NCBI GenBank assembly: GCA_050261515.1
Contig: JBLNDJ010000015.1
Span: forward strand, 62,001 to 126,000
DNA: 64,000 bases
Direction: 5' to 3'
Source of the DNA: JBLNDJ01 sp050261515
Lineage (GTDB): Bacteria; Acidobacteriota; Terriglobia; Bryobacterales; Bryobacteraceae
A model generated the notes under the pieces. It ran no database searches, was not told the origin of the DNA, and saw only the letters and a program-made list of their open reading frames with translations. The translations under genes and the position numbers were made by a program. Of the stretch, positions 44,744-53,130 are shown piece by piece (positions within the stretch are counted from its first letter, which is position 1; the number at the start of each line of letters is the position of its first letter).

Positions 44744-45376
44744 ATGATCCACGAAATCCTGCCCGTCGGAGCGCTGGCCTGTAACTGCTCGATCCTGGGC
44801 GACGAGGAGACGCGCGAAGGCATCGTCATCGACCCGGGCGACGACATCGAGGAGATCGAGCGCCTGATCGCGAAGCACGGCCTGAAGATCACGGCCATCG
44901 TAGTGACGCACGCCCACATCGACCACATCGGCGGCGCGGCGCGCATGAAGGCGGCCACCGGCGCGCCCGTGTACCTCAGCGCGAACGACCTGCCGCTCTA
45001 CGAACAACTGGACACGCAGGCGGCCTGGCTCGGCATGGCTACGCCCGAGCGCACGGCGATCGACGCGAACGCGCGCGGCGGCGACACGGTGCGGGCGGGG
45101 GCGATCGCGCTCGAGATCCTCGACACGCCCGGCCACACACCCGGCAGCATCAGCTTGTGGATTCCGTCCGAGAAGAAGCTGATCGCGGGCGACACGCTGT
45201 TCCGCGACAGCATCGGCCGCACGGACCTGCCGGGCGGCGACGGGCGGCTGATCCTGCGCTCGATCCGCGAGAAGCTGTTCCCGCTGCCGGACGAGACGGC
45301 GGTCGTTCCGGGCCACGGCGAGCTGACCACGCTCGGCCGCGAAAAGGAATTCAACTACTTTCTGCGAGGCTTGTAG
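44744..45376 (+). CDS. GloB-like metallo-beta-lactamase hydrolase
   Basis: The 210-residue protein begins with MIHEILPVGALACNCSILGDEET and holds the glyoxalase II metal motif THAHIDHIGGAARM, DTPGHTPGSISLW, GDTLFRDSIGRTDLPGG and VVPGHGELTTLGREKEFN. This is the short YcbL-type enzyme lacking the C-terminal glutathione domain of classical GloB. It probably hydrolyses a thioester such as S-lactoylglutathione or an analogue. Confidence 0.92.
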   Translation: MIHEILPVGALACNCSILGDEETREGIVIDPGDDIEEIERLIAKHGLKITAIVVTHAHIDHIGGAARMKAATGAPVYLSANDLPLYEQLDTQAAWLGMATPERTAIDANARGGDTVRAGAIALEILDTPGHTPGSISLWIPSEKKLIAGDTLFRDSIGRTDLPGGDGRLILRSIREKLFPLPDETAVVPGHGELTTLGREKEFNYFLRGL

Positions 45377-45397
45377 GCGGCGTTACACTGATCGTCT

Positions 45398-46507
45398 ATG
45401 CGGATTCCGAACTGGCCGGTCCACGGCGAGCGCGAGCTCGAGCTGCTGCGCGAAGTGCTCGACAGCGGGCGCTGGGGCGGGTTCAACGAGATCGTCCCGC
45501 GCTTTGAGAACGACTTCGCCGCGTTCCAGAACTGCGCGCACGGCGTGAGCGCGTTCAACGGCACGGTGACGCTCGAGACGGCGCTCGAGGTCTGCGGCAT
45601 CGGGCCGGGCGATGAGGTGATCGTCCCGGCGATCTCGTTCATCTCCACCGCGACGGCCGTCTCGCGCGTGGGCGCCGTGCCGGTGTTCGTCGATATCGAA
45701 CCCTACACGTTCAACATGGACCCGGAGCGCGCGGCGGCCGCGATCACGCCGCGTACGAAGGCGATCCTTGTCGTTCATTTCGGCGGCCTCGTAGCCGACA
45801 TGGACCGCTTCACGCGCCTGGCCGAAGAGCACGGCCTGATTCTGCTCGAGGACGCCGCGCACGCGCACGGCTCGGAGTGGCGCGGACGCCGCGCCGGCAG
45901 TTTCGGCCTCGCCGGCTCGTTCAGCTTCCAGAACTCGAAGGTTATGACGGCCGGCGAAGGCGGCATGCTCACGACGAACGACGCCGCGTTCGCCGGCCGC
46001 GCCCGCTCGTTCGTCAACCAGGGGCGCCGTGAGGGCGAGGGCTGGTTCTTCCACTACACGCTCGGAACGAACCTGCGCATGACGGCGTTCCAGGCGGCGG
46101 TGCTGGTGGCGCAGCTCGAGCGCCTGCCCGGGCAGATCTGCCTGCGCGCGCGCAACGCAAAGCTGCTCCGCTCGGAGCTGGCCGAGGTCGCGGGCATTCG
46201 TTTTCAGGATGAGCCGCCCGAGGCGACGGCGCATTCGGGCTACCTGCTGCTCGGGAGAATCGATCGCGCGAAATTCGGCTCGACGCGCGACGAGTTCCAC
46301 CGCGCGATGACGGAGGCGGGCGTGCCTTGCACGCCGTTTTATCCTCATACGCTCTATGAAAACCCGATGTACCGGGAAGGCGGCTGCCGCGTGGAGCCGT
46401 GCCCGGTTGCGGAGGCATGCGTGCGCGACGCGTTCTGGTTCCCGCAGCGGGTGTTGATGGCGGATGAGGAGACGATCCGCGAGATCGCGAAACTGATTCG
46501 GGGTTAG
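45398..46507 (+). CDS. DegT/DnrJ/EryC1/StrS-family aminotransferase
   Basis: The 369-residue PLP enzyme carries the sugar-aminotransferase pattern: NGTVTLETALEVCGIGPGDEVIVPAISF, VPVFVDIEP, LLEDAAHAHGSEW, and the PLP Lys in SFSFQNSKVMTAGEGG. The family transaminates keto-sugars for cell-surface glycans or secondary metabolites. It follows the GloB-like gene by 21 bases. No sugar nucleotide genes flank it, so the precise pathway is open; a scyllo-inosamine or dTDP-sugar substrate is possible. Confidence 0.9.
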   Translation: MRIPNWPVHGERELELLREVLDSGRWGGFNEIVPRFENDFAAFQNCAHGVSAFNGTVTLETALEVCGIGPGDEVIVPAISFISTATAVSRVGAVPVFVDIEPYTFNMDPERAAAAITPRTKAILVVHFGGLVADMDRFTRLAEEHGLILLEDAAHAHGSEWRGRRAGSFGLAGSFSFQNSKVMTAGEGGMLTTNDAAFAGRARSFVNQGRREGEGWFFHYTLGTNLRMTAFQAAVLVAQLERLPGQICLRARNAKLLRSELAEVAGIRFQDEPPEATAHSGYLLLGRIDRAKFGSTRDEFHRAMTEAGVPCTPFYPHTLYENPMYREGGCRVEPCPVAEACVRDAFWFPQRVLMADEETIREIAKLIRG

Positions 46508-46515
46508 GTGGTTGT

Positions 46516-46537
46516 GTGGGGCAGGATCCTGCCCCAC
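46516..46537. repeat. Perfect 22-bp GTGGGGCAGGA palindrome between convergent genes
   Basis: GTGGGGCAGGA is followed directly by its reverse complement, between the DegT stop (46507) and rpsU stop (46545). It is the best conserved copy of the dispersed family also seen at 3626 and 50291. It may terminate transcription from both sides, although it lacks a T-tract. Confidence 0.6.
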
Positions 46538-46544
46538 CGTGAGG

Positions 46545-46742
46545 CTACTCGACGACTTTGGCTTGCTTCTTGCGGTTGCGCTTGCGGGCAAGAGCCTGCT
46601 TGGCGCGCTTCTTTTCGCCGGGCTTCAGATAGTAGGAGTGGCGCTTGATCTCCTTGATGATGTCTTCCGACTGCACCTTGCGCTTGAAGCGGCGCAGCGC
46701 GCTCTCTACGGTTTCGCCGTCCTGAACGGTTACTTCAGCCAA
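46545..46742 (-). CDS. rpsU: 30S ribosomal protein bS21
   Basis: The 65-residue protein shows the bS21 pattern: VTVQDGETVESALRRFKRKVQ, then a very basic helix with RHSYYLKPGEKKRAKQALARKRNRKK. bS21 is needed for initiation on leadered mRNAs, contacting the anti-Shine-Dalgarno end of 16S rRNA. The start is TTG at 46742, fixed by a perfect GGAGGTGA site 7 bases upstream; no ATG or GTG is available in frame before the conserved core. Confidence 0.95.
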   Translation of the reverse strand: MAEVTVQDGETVESALRRFKRKVQSEDIIKEIKRHSYYLKPGEKKRAKQALARKRNRKKQAKVVE

Positions 46743-46749
46743 ACTCGAA

Positions 46750-46757
46750 TCACCTCC
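46750..46757 (-). promoter_or_regulatory. Strong Shine-Dalgarno deciding the rpsU TTG start
   Basis: The minus strand reads GGAGGTGA, a full complement of the 16S 3' end, 7 bases before TTG. A maximal ribosome site combined with a weak start codon would let translation depend on bS21-containing ribosomes, but that regulatory idea is inference. Confidence 0.7.
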
Positions 46758-46874
46758 TCACGGTTGGCCTTAGGGCAATTTTCATAATAGCAGGAACGGG
46801 CCGGCAGCCTGCCGCGGCTGATGTGAGATGGCCGGATCAGCTACACTCCAAAGGAAGAGCCTTTTTTCGCACCA

Positions 46875-48182
46875 ATGGAGAATGTACTCGCCATCCTGCT
46901 CGCGGGAGGCGCGGGAGAACGGCTGTCCCCTCTCACGCTCAACACCGCGAAGCCGGCCGTGCCGTTCGGCGGCATCTATCGCATCATCGACTTTACACTC
47001 TCCAACTGCATCAATTCGGACATCCGCCGCATTCTCGTCCTCACGCAGTACAAGGCCCTCGACCTGATCCGCCACATACGCGACGGCTGGACGATCCTCT
47101 CGCCCGAGCTCGGCGAGTACATCGAAGTGCTCCCGCCGATGAAGCGCATCCACGAGGACTGGTACCTCGGCACGGCGGACGCATGCTTCCAGAACATACA
47201 GACGATCGCGGTCGAAGCCCCCGAGCATTGCCTCATCCTCGCCGGCGACCACATCTACAAGATGAACTACCGCGATATGGTCGCCTGCCACCGCCAGCAC
47301 CAGGCGGACATCACGCTGGCCACCATACAGGTCGCCCCCGAAGAAGCCGTGCGCTTCGGCGTCGTCGAGATCGACAAGGACCACCACATCACCGGCTTCG
47401 AGGAAAAGCCGCAGCACGGGCATCCGGTACGATCCATCTTCAATCCCGAGATGGTCAGCGCGTCCATGGGCGTTTACCTGTTCAATACGCCCGTGATGCT
47501 GCGCGCGCTGATGGAAGACGCCGAAGACCCGAATTCGAGCCACGACTTCGGCCGCGACGTGATCCCGCGGATGATCCGGAAAGCCCGCGTCGTCGCGTAC
47601 GACTTCACCGATCTGAACGCGAAGACCGTGAAATACTGGCGCGACGTCGGCACGCTCGAGGCCTACTACGAGGCCAATATGGACCTCATCGCGGTGGTGC
47701 CCGAGTTCAATCTCTACGACAAGCGCTGGCCCATCCGTACGAACATGCACCAGATGCCTCCGGCCAAGTTCGTCTTCGCGCAGGAAGGGCGGCGCATGGG
47801 GGTGGCGATCGATTCGATCGTCTCGGGCGGCTGCATCGTGTCGGGCGGGCGCGTGGTGCGCAGCATTCTTTCCCCGGGCGTGCGCATCAACAGCTACTGC
47901 GAAGTCGAAAGCTCGATCGTGATGCACAACACCGAAATCGGACGCTACAGCCGCATCCGGCGGGCGATCATCGGGCCCAACCTTCGGATTCCGGAATCGA
48001 GCGTGATCGGCTACGATCTTGAGGAAGACCGCGCGAAGGGCTACACCGTCACCGACTCGGGAATCGTCGTGATCGGCGAAGACCAGTCAATTTACGCGCC
48101 ACAGGAAGCAGCAAGACAAACCGTCGGCGATCAGCCATCAGCCATCGGCACCCGGGGCGGTCCCCAGGTTGCTGAAGGCTGA
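46875..48182 (+). CDS. glgC: Glucose-1-phosphate adenylyltransferase
   Basis: GlgC makes ADP-glucose for glycogen synthesis. The 435-residue protein shows ILLAGGAGERLSPLTLNTAKPAVPFGG, GTADACFQN, LILAGDHIYKMNY, and a C-terminal left-handed beta helix with RSILSPGVRINSYCEVESSIV. Length and motifs are standard for bacterial GlgC up to about residue 412. The last 25 residues (from AARQTVGDQPSAIG) are encoded by a repeat-like sequence and do not look like family sequence. Confidence 0.95.
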   Translation: MENVLAILLAGGAGERLSPLTLNTAKPAVPFGGIYRIIDFTLSNCINSDIRRILVLTQYKALDLIRHIRDGWTILSPELGEYIEVLPPMKRIHEDWYLGTADACFQNIQTIAVEAPEHCLILAGDHIYKMNYRDMVACHRQHQADITLATIQVAPEEAVRFGVVEIDKDHHITGFEEKPQHGHPVRSIFNPEMVSASMGVYLFNTPVMLRALMEDAEDPNSSHDFGRDVIPRMIRKARVVAYDFTDLNAKTVKYWRDVGTLEAYYEANMDLIAVVPEFNLYDKRWPIRTNMHQMPPAKFVFAQEGRRMGVAIDSIVSGGCIVSGGRVVRSILSPGVRINSYCEVESSIVMHNTEIGRYSRIRRAIIGPNLRIPESSVIGYDLEEDRAKGYTVTDSGIVVIGEDQSIYAPQEAARQTVGDQPSAIGTRGGPQVAEG

Positions 48183-48201
48183 CGGCTGAAGGCTGATGGC
48201 C
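48127..48201. repeat. ATCAGCC/GGCTGA inverted repeat across the glgC stop
   Basis: The left arm (48127-48150) contains ATCAGCCATCAGCCATC and the right arm (48171-48201) contains GCTGAAGGCTGACGGCTGA and more, which is its imperfect reverse complement. The element spans the 3' end of glgC, supplies its last residues and stop, and ends shortly before the eno ribosome site (CAGGAG near 48218). Such ATCAGCC blocks look like a dispersed intergenic repeat. Confidence 0.6.
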
Positions 48202-48236
48202 ACGCAGTTATTACACACAGGAGCCATTTACTACTT

Positions 48237-49532
48237 ATGAACACTGAAATCGTAAAAATCGCCGGCAGGGAGATCCTCGATTCGCGTGGAAACCCGACCG
48301 TCGAGGCCGATGTCTATCTCGCCGGCGGCAGCGTAGGCCGCGCGGCGGTTCCTTCGGGGGCGTCCACCGGCGAGCATGAAGCCGTGGAGCTTCGCGACGG
48401 CGACAAGGGCCGCTATCTCGGCAAGGGCACCCAGAAGGCCGTCAAGAACATCAACAACGACATCGCCAAGGCGCTCAAGGGCAAGGACGCTTCCGCCCAG
48501 GCCGCGATCGACGAAGCGATGATCAAGCTCGACGGCTCGGCCAACAAGGGCAAGCTGGGCGCGAACGCGATTCTCGCGGTCTCGATGGCCGCCGCGCGCG
48601 CCGCTGCCTCCGCGCACGGCCTGCCGCTCTATCGCTATCTCGGCGGCGCCGGCGCGCACGTGCTGCCCGTCCCGATGATGAACATCCTCAACGGCGGCGC
48701 GCATGCCGACAACTCCGTGGACGTCCAGGAATTCATGATCGCCCCCTACGGCGTCGCGACGTTCTCCGACGCGCTGCGCGCGGGCGCCGAGATCTTCCAC
48801 ACGCTCAAGAGCGTGCTGAAGAAGTCCGGCTACTCGACCGCGGTCGGCGACGAGGGCGGCTTCGCTCCGAACCTCAAGTCGAACGAAGAGGCTCTCAACC
48901 TCATCCTCGAGGCCATTTCGAAGGCCGGCTACAAGCCCGGCGAGCAGGTCGGCATCATGCTCGACCCGGCGTCGAGCGAGTTCTACGACAAGGACCGCGC
49001 CAAGTACGTCTTCAAGAAGTCCGACAAGAGCGAGCGCACGAGCGAGCAGATGGTCGAGTTCTGGGCGAACTGGGTGCGGCAGTATCCGATCCGCTCGATC
49101 GAAGACGGTATGGCCGAAGACGACTGGAAAGGCTGGAAGCTGCTGACCGATACGCTCGGCAACAAGGTCCAGCTCGTGGGCGATGACCTGTTCGTCACCA
49201 ACGTCGAGCGCCTGGCGCGCGGCATCAAGGAAGGCGTCGCGAATTCGATCCTGATCAAGCTGAACCAGATCGGCAGCGTCACCGAGACGCTGGCTTCAAT
49301 GCAGATGGCCGCCGACGCGGGCTATACGGCCGTCGTGTCGCACCGCTCGGGCGAGACCGAGGACGCTTTCATCGCCGACCTCGCCGTCGCTACCAATGCG
49401 GGCCAGATCAAGACCGGTTCGGCCAGCCGCACCGACCGCATCGCGAAATACAACCAGTTGCTCCGCATCGAGGAAGAGCTCGGCTCGGCCGCTCAGTTCG
49501 CCGGAAAGAACGCGCTCCGGCAGAAGGCGTAA
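48237..49532 (+). CDS. eno: Enolase
   Basis: Enolase interconverts 2-phosphoglycerate and phosphoenolpyruvate. The 431-residue protein has standard length with REILDSRGNPTVEADV, GASTGEHEAVELRDGD, LGANAILAVSMA, VGDEGGFAPNL, GDDLFVTNVERL, IKLNQIGSVTET and SHRSGETEDAFIADL followed by GQIKTGSASRTDRIAKYNQ. All catalytic regions are intact. gpmA follows after 3 bases, making a two-step lower-glycolysis operon. Confidence 0.98.
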   Translation: MNTEIVKIAGREILDSRGNPTVEADVYLAGGSVGRAAVPSGASTGEHEAVELRDGDKGRYLGKGTQKAVKNINNDIAKALKGKDASAQAAIDEAMIKLDGSANKGKLGANAILAVSMAAARAAASAHGLPLYRYLGGAGAHVLPVPMMNILNGGAHADNSVDVQEFMIAPYGVATFSDALRAGAEIFHTLKSVLKKSGYSTAVGDEGGFAPNLKSNEEALNLILEAISKAGYKPGEQVGIMLDPASSEFYDKDRAKYVFKKSDKSERTSEQMVEFWANWVRQYPIRSIEDGMAEDDWKGWKLLTDTLGNKVQLVGDDLFVTNVERLARGIKEGVANSILIKLNQIGSVTETLASMQMAADAGYTAVVSHRSGETEDAFIADLAVATNAGQIKTGSASRTDRIAKYNQLLRIEEELGSAAQFAGKNALRQKA

Positions 49533-49535
49533 GGC

Positions 49536-50282
49536 ATGCAGAAACTCGTACTGATCCGCCACGGCGAGAGCGACTGGAACAAGCAGAACCGCTTCACCGG
49601 ATGGACCGATGTCGATCTGTCCGAAAAGGGGCGGGCCGAGGCGCTCGAGGGCGGCCGTGTCCTCAAAGCCGAAGGCTACACGTTCGACGTGGCCTACACC
49701 TCGGTGCTGAAGCGCGCCATCCGCACGCTCTGGATCGTCCTCGACGAAATGGACCTGATGTGGATTCCGGTCTACCGTTCCTGGCGCCTGAACGAGCGGC
49801 ATTACGGCGCATTGCAGGGCCTGAACAAGTCGGAGACGGCCGCGAAGTTCGGCGAGGAGCAGGTGAAGATCTGGCGCCGGGCCTACGCCATCAGCCCGCC
49901 GCCGCTCGAGAAGTCCGACGAGCGCTGGCCGGGCCACGACCGCCGCTACCAGGGCATTCCGGAAGCGGAGCTGCCCCTGACCGAGTGCCTCAAGGACACC
50001 GTGGCGCGGTTTCTGCCCTACTGGCACGAGACGATCGCGCCGGCGGTGAAATCGGGCAAGCGTGCGATCGTCGCCGCGCACGGCAACAGCCTGCGCGCGC
50101 TGGTGAAGTACCTCGACAACGTGCCGGAAGACGAGATCATCAACCTGAACATCCCGACCGGCATCCCGCTGGTGTATGAACTCGACGACGACCTGAAGCC
50201 GATCAGGCACTACTACCTGGGCGACCAGGAGAAGATCAAGGCGGCCATGGAGGCCGTCGCAGCCCAAGGCAAAAAGAAGTAG
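49536..50282 (+). CDS. gpmA: 2,3-bisphosphoglycerate-dependent phosphoglycerate mutase
   Basis: GpmA converts 3- to 2-phosphoglycerate, the step before enolase. The 248-residue protein begins MQKLVLIRHGESDWNKQNRFTGW with the phosphohistidine RHGE motif, then RSWRLNERHYGALQGLNK, and IVAAHGNSLRALVKYLD with the second His. Length is typical. Its position immediately after eno supports co-expression. Confidence 0.97.
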   Translation: MQKLVLIRHGESDWNKQNRFTGWTDVDLSEKGRAEALEGGRVLKAEGYTFDVAYTSVLKRAIRTLWIVLDEMDLMWIPVYRSWRLNERHYGALQGLNKSETAAKFGEEQVKIWRRAYAISPPPLEKSDERWPGHDRRYQGIPEAELPLTECLKDTVARFLPYWHETIAPAVKSGKRAIVAAHGNSLRALVKYLDNVPEDEIINLNIPTGIPLVYELDDDLKPIRHYYLGDQEKIKAAMEAVAAQGKKK

Positions 50283-50290
50283 TAATCCCG

Positions 50291-50315
50291 TGGGGCAGGC
50301 TGTCAGCCTGCCCCA
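50291..50315. repeat. TGGGGCAGGCT palindrome between gpmA and glnD
   Basis: TGGGGCAGGCT, loop GTC and AGCCTGCCCCA form a perfect 11-bp hairpin between the two convergent genes. The right arm overlaps the last codons and stop of glnD. It belongs to the same dispersed family as 3626 and 46516 and probably helps end both transcripts. Confidence 0.6.
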
Positions 50316-52789
50316 CAGCTTTTCGCGAGCGCCGCTTTCAGCGCGGACTGCTGCGCTGGAGCGAGCTTCTTCCCCGCCCAGGTGACGTAGAAAACATCAA
50401 TTGCCTTGTGCGCCTCGGTGTCGATCAGCACCACCTCAATGTTCGCCCCCGATTCCGTAATCGCGGAAGCAAGTGAGTAGAGCAGCCCCGGACGGTCCTG
50501 CGCCACCACCTCGATCAGCGTGGCTGTGTCCGATGCTTCGGAATCGAACGACACCGTCGGCGCGATGCGAGAGCGCTTGCTCGGAGCGCGGGGGACCGGC
50601 CGGTTCCGCAGCAATTCCCGCACTTCCAGCTTGCCAAGCACAACGCGCTCGATCGTGAGCCGCAGGCGGTCCGCTTCGGTCGGGTTCAGCTCGAGCGCGC
50701 GATGCGGGTCCTCAAAAACAAACGTATCGAGGATCGTCCCATTCCGGTTCGCGAACCCCTCGGCCTTGCGTATATTCATGCCGAACCCCGCAAGCGCCCC
50801 GGCAATCGAAGCAAGCAGAGACGGACGGTCGTGCGCAACCAGCGTCAGCCGGTAGAACCCGTTCTCGCGCGAGATATCGAGCGCCACGCCGCGCTCCTTG
50901 CTCCGCTGTTCGAGCCCGATGTGCGCCTCGATCTCCCCGGCCGTATGGGTGCGCAAATACCGCACCGGAAAGCCCTCGAGAAACCGCCTGGCCCCGGGCG
51001 TTTCGGCGATGCCCGGCTCCTCCTCACGGATGCGTTCGGTCTCGAGCTCGCGCGTGAGTTCGTGGTACGCGATCAGATAAACGCTCCAGAGCTGTTCACG
51101 CCGCCACGGCGTCATCGCGCCCGGATGGACGGCACTGATATCGGCGTACGTCAGCAGCGTGAGCTGCTTCAGAATCTCGAGTGTTCCGGCGCGCTGCGCG
51201 ACATAGCGGGCCGTGCCCGGGTCGTCCGGATCTCGTGAATTCATGACGGCCGAAAGCTCGAGGTGCCCCTCGATCAGGATGCGAATCGCGCGCCGCTTCT
51301 CCTCGGGCATCTGCATGCGCGCCATCGCGGCGCCGGCCAGCTTGATCGACTCGGGGACGTGGCGCCCCGTTCGCTTCGCCTTGCCCAAATCGTGGAACAC
51401 GAGCGCAAGCACGAGCAGCTCGACCTGGTCCACTTCCGCGAAAAGATCCGCGAAACGCCGCACAGCCGCGTCGCCCGGTGCGCGCAGATCGGTCAGCGTC
51501 TCGACCGCCCGCAGCGTGTGCTCGTCCACCGTGTAGCGATGATAGAAGTCGCGGATGACGAGGCACTCGACCGCTTCCCACTCCGGAAAGATCGCCGCGA
51601 GCACGCCGGTCCTGTGCATGGCGCGCAGAGCGCGCGCGGCGTGCGGCTGCGCCAGCACCGGCCGCAGCGCGGACCAAGGCGCACCGCCCGGCCGGCGAAA
51701 CGCGGGGCGCAGCCGCGGAAGCCGCTCTTCGATCCTGCGTTCGGTTTCAAGCGCAAGGTCGATGCCATGGCGTCCCACGAATTCGAACAGCCGCAGCGCA
51801 AGCGAAGAATCGTAATCGAGCCGCTGCGGCGCGCGCAGGTATACGCGCTCGCGCGACACGTAGAACTCGGCGTTCGACACGCGAGAGCGCCAGTCGCGGA
51901 ATTGCAGCAGCAGCGAGCTCGCCTGCTCGTCAACGCTCTCGATGGCGCGGTGCGCGGCGCGCGAAATCTCGCGCGCGTGTCCGAAGTAGCGCCGCATCCA
52001 GCCGGCCGGGTCGGTCTTGAACGCGTCGGCGATTTCTTCCTGCAAATCGAAGCTGAGAACGTTCGAATCCCTGCCCGCGCGCTCGTGCAGGTAGTGGCGC
52101 AGGCCGAACAGAAAGTCGCGGGCGGCAAGCAGTTCGGAAACCGGCTCGGGACGCGAGAGGCGGTCCGGCTGCGCGTTGCGCAAGCCGTTCAGCCAGCAGA
52201 CAAGCTGATAATCGCGCAGCCCGCCCGGCCCTTCCTTGATGTTGGGCTCCAGTTGGTGGATGGAGCCGCCGTATCTGGCGTGGCGTTCGCGAGCAAGGCG
52301 GCACAGGTTGCGCGCGAGCGCCTGTCTCTGGCCGTGGACGAAGCGTGCCAGCGCCACCGCGAGATTGGCGTGCAGGCCGCGATCTCCCGCCAGAAATCGC
52401 TGGTCGAGAAGACTGGCGTCCAGCTCTACGTTCTGTTCGTGCAGCTCCGCGCAATCGGACGGCGTGCGCACCGAGTGGCTCACCCTCAGGCCGCTGTCCC
52501 ACAGGCTCTGCAAGAATTCGCGGATCGCGTCGCGCAGCCGCTCAGGCACAGCCTGTTTACCGGTGAGGACCAGCAGATCGACGTCCGAATACGGAAACTG
52601 CTCGCGGCGTCCGAAGCCGCCCACGGCCACGAGCGCCACACCCTCGGGCGCGCACGGCGCGAGACACCGTTCCCAAGCCGCGCAGACGGCCGCTTCCACA
52701 GCCGCGGTGCGCCGCTCGAGCGCTTCGGCCGGAAGCGCCCACACCTCACGCGGATCGACTTGTCTAAAGGGCGGATTCCCCGCGGTCAT
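50303..52789 (-). CDS. glnD: [Protein-PII] uridylyltransferase/uridylyl-removing enzyme
   Basis: GlnD senses glutamine and uridylylates or deuridylylates PII. The 828-residue protein has the nucleotidyltransferase motif GGFGRREQFPYSDVDLLVL, an HD domain (VDEHTLRAVETLTDL, FHDLGKAKRTGRH) and two C-terminal ACT domains (LVAHDRPSLLASIAGALAG and VVAQDRPGLLYSLASAI). All four domains are intact. I use ATG 52789, which overlaps the glnB end by 26 bases; ATG 52840 is also in frame but reaches further into glnB. Confidence 0.95.
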   Translation of the reverse strand: MTAGNPPFRQVDPREVWALPAEALERRTAAVEAAVCAAWERCLAPCAPEGVALVAVGGFGRREQFPYSDVDLLVLTGKQAVPERLRDAIREFLQSLWDSGLRVSHSVRTPSDCAELHEQNVELDASLLDQRFLAGDRGLHANLAVALARFVHGQRQALARNLCRLARERHARYGGSIHQLEPNIKEGPGGLRDYQLVCWLNGLRNAQPDRLSRPEPVSELLAARDFLFGLRHYLHERAGRDSNVLSFDLQEEIADAFKTDPAGWMRRYFGHAREISRAAHRAIESVDEQASSLLLQFRDWRSRVSNAEFYVSRERVYLRAPQRLDYDSSLALRLFEFVGRHGIDLALETERRIEERLPRLRPAFRRPGGAPWSALRPVLAQPHAARALRAMHRTGVLAAIFPEWEAVECLVIRDFYHRYTVDEHTLRAVETLTDLRAPGDAAVRRFADLFAEVDQVELLVLALVFHDLGKAKRTGRHVPESIKLAGAAMARMQMPEEKRRAIRILIEGHLELSAVMNSRDPDDPGTARYVAQRAGTLEILKQLTLLTYADISAVHPGAMTPWRREQLWSVYLIAYHELTRELETERIREEEPGIAETPGARRFLEGFPVRYLRTHTAGEIEAHIGLEQRSKERGVALDISRENGFYRLTLVAHDRPSLLASIAGALAGFGMNIRKAEGFANRNGTILDTFVFEDPHRALELNPTEADRLRLTIERVVLGKLEVRELLRNRPVPRAPSKRSRIAPTVSFDSEASDTATLIEVVAQDRPGLLYSLASAITESGANIEVVLIDTEAHKAIDVFYVTWAGKKLAPAQQSALKAALAKSCGAG

Positions 52790-53102
52790 CGTTGCGAATC
52801 CGTATGGCGTCGGCGACTTCATAGACGAACAGCTTTCCATCGCCGATCTTGCCCGTGCGGGCCGAACGGGTGAGCGTGCGCACGACGTCGTCCAGGCGCG
52901 CGTCCGGGACCACCAATTCGAGCTTCACCTTGGGCAGCAGGTCCACCAGGTATTCCTGGCCGCGGTAGACCTCCTTATGCCCCTTCTGCCGCCCGTGCCC
53001 GCGCACGTCGGTCACGGTCATGCCGTCGACGCCGATGCTCTTCAGCGCCTCTTTGACCTCCTCGAATTTGAACGGCTGGATGATCGCTTCGACTTTCTTC
53101 AT
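52764..53102 (-). CDS. glnB: Nitrogen regulatory protein P-II
   Basis: The 112-residue PII protein shows MKKVEAIIQPFKFEEVKEAL, the T-loop GRQKGHKEVYRGQEYLVDLLPKVKLE with uridylylation site Tyr51, and RTGKIGDGKLFVYEV. It binds ATP/ADP and 2-oxoglutarate and controls AmtB and nitrogen enzymes. Its place directly downstream of amt (28 bases) and upstream of glnD makes a complete sense-and-import unit. Whether it is GlnB or GlnK by function cannot be told; linkage to amt suggests the GlnK role. Confidence 0.95.
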   Translation of the reverse strand: MKKVEAIIQPFKFEEVKEALKSIGVDGMTVTDVRGHGRQKGHKEVYRGQEYLVDLLPKVKLELVVPDARLDDVVRTLTRSARTGKIGDGKLFVYEVADAIRIRNDDRGESAL

Positions 53103-53130
53103 ATGCGCTCTGAATGTGTCGCCGGGGAGC

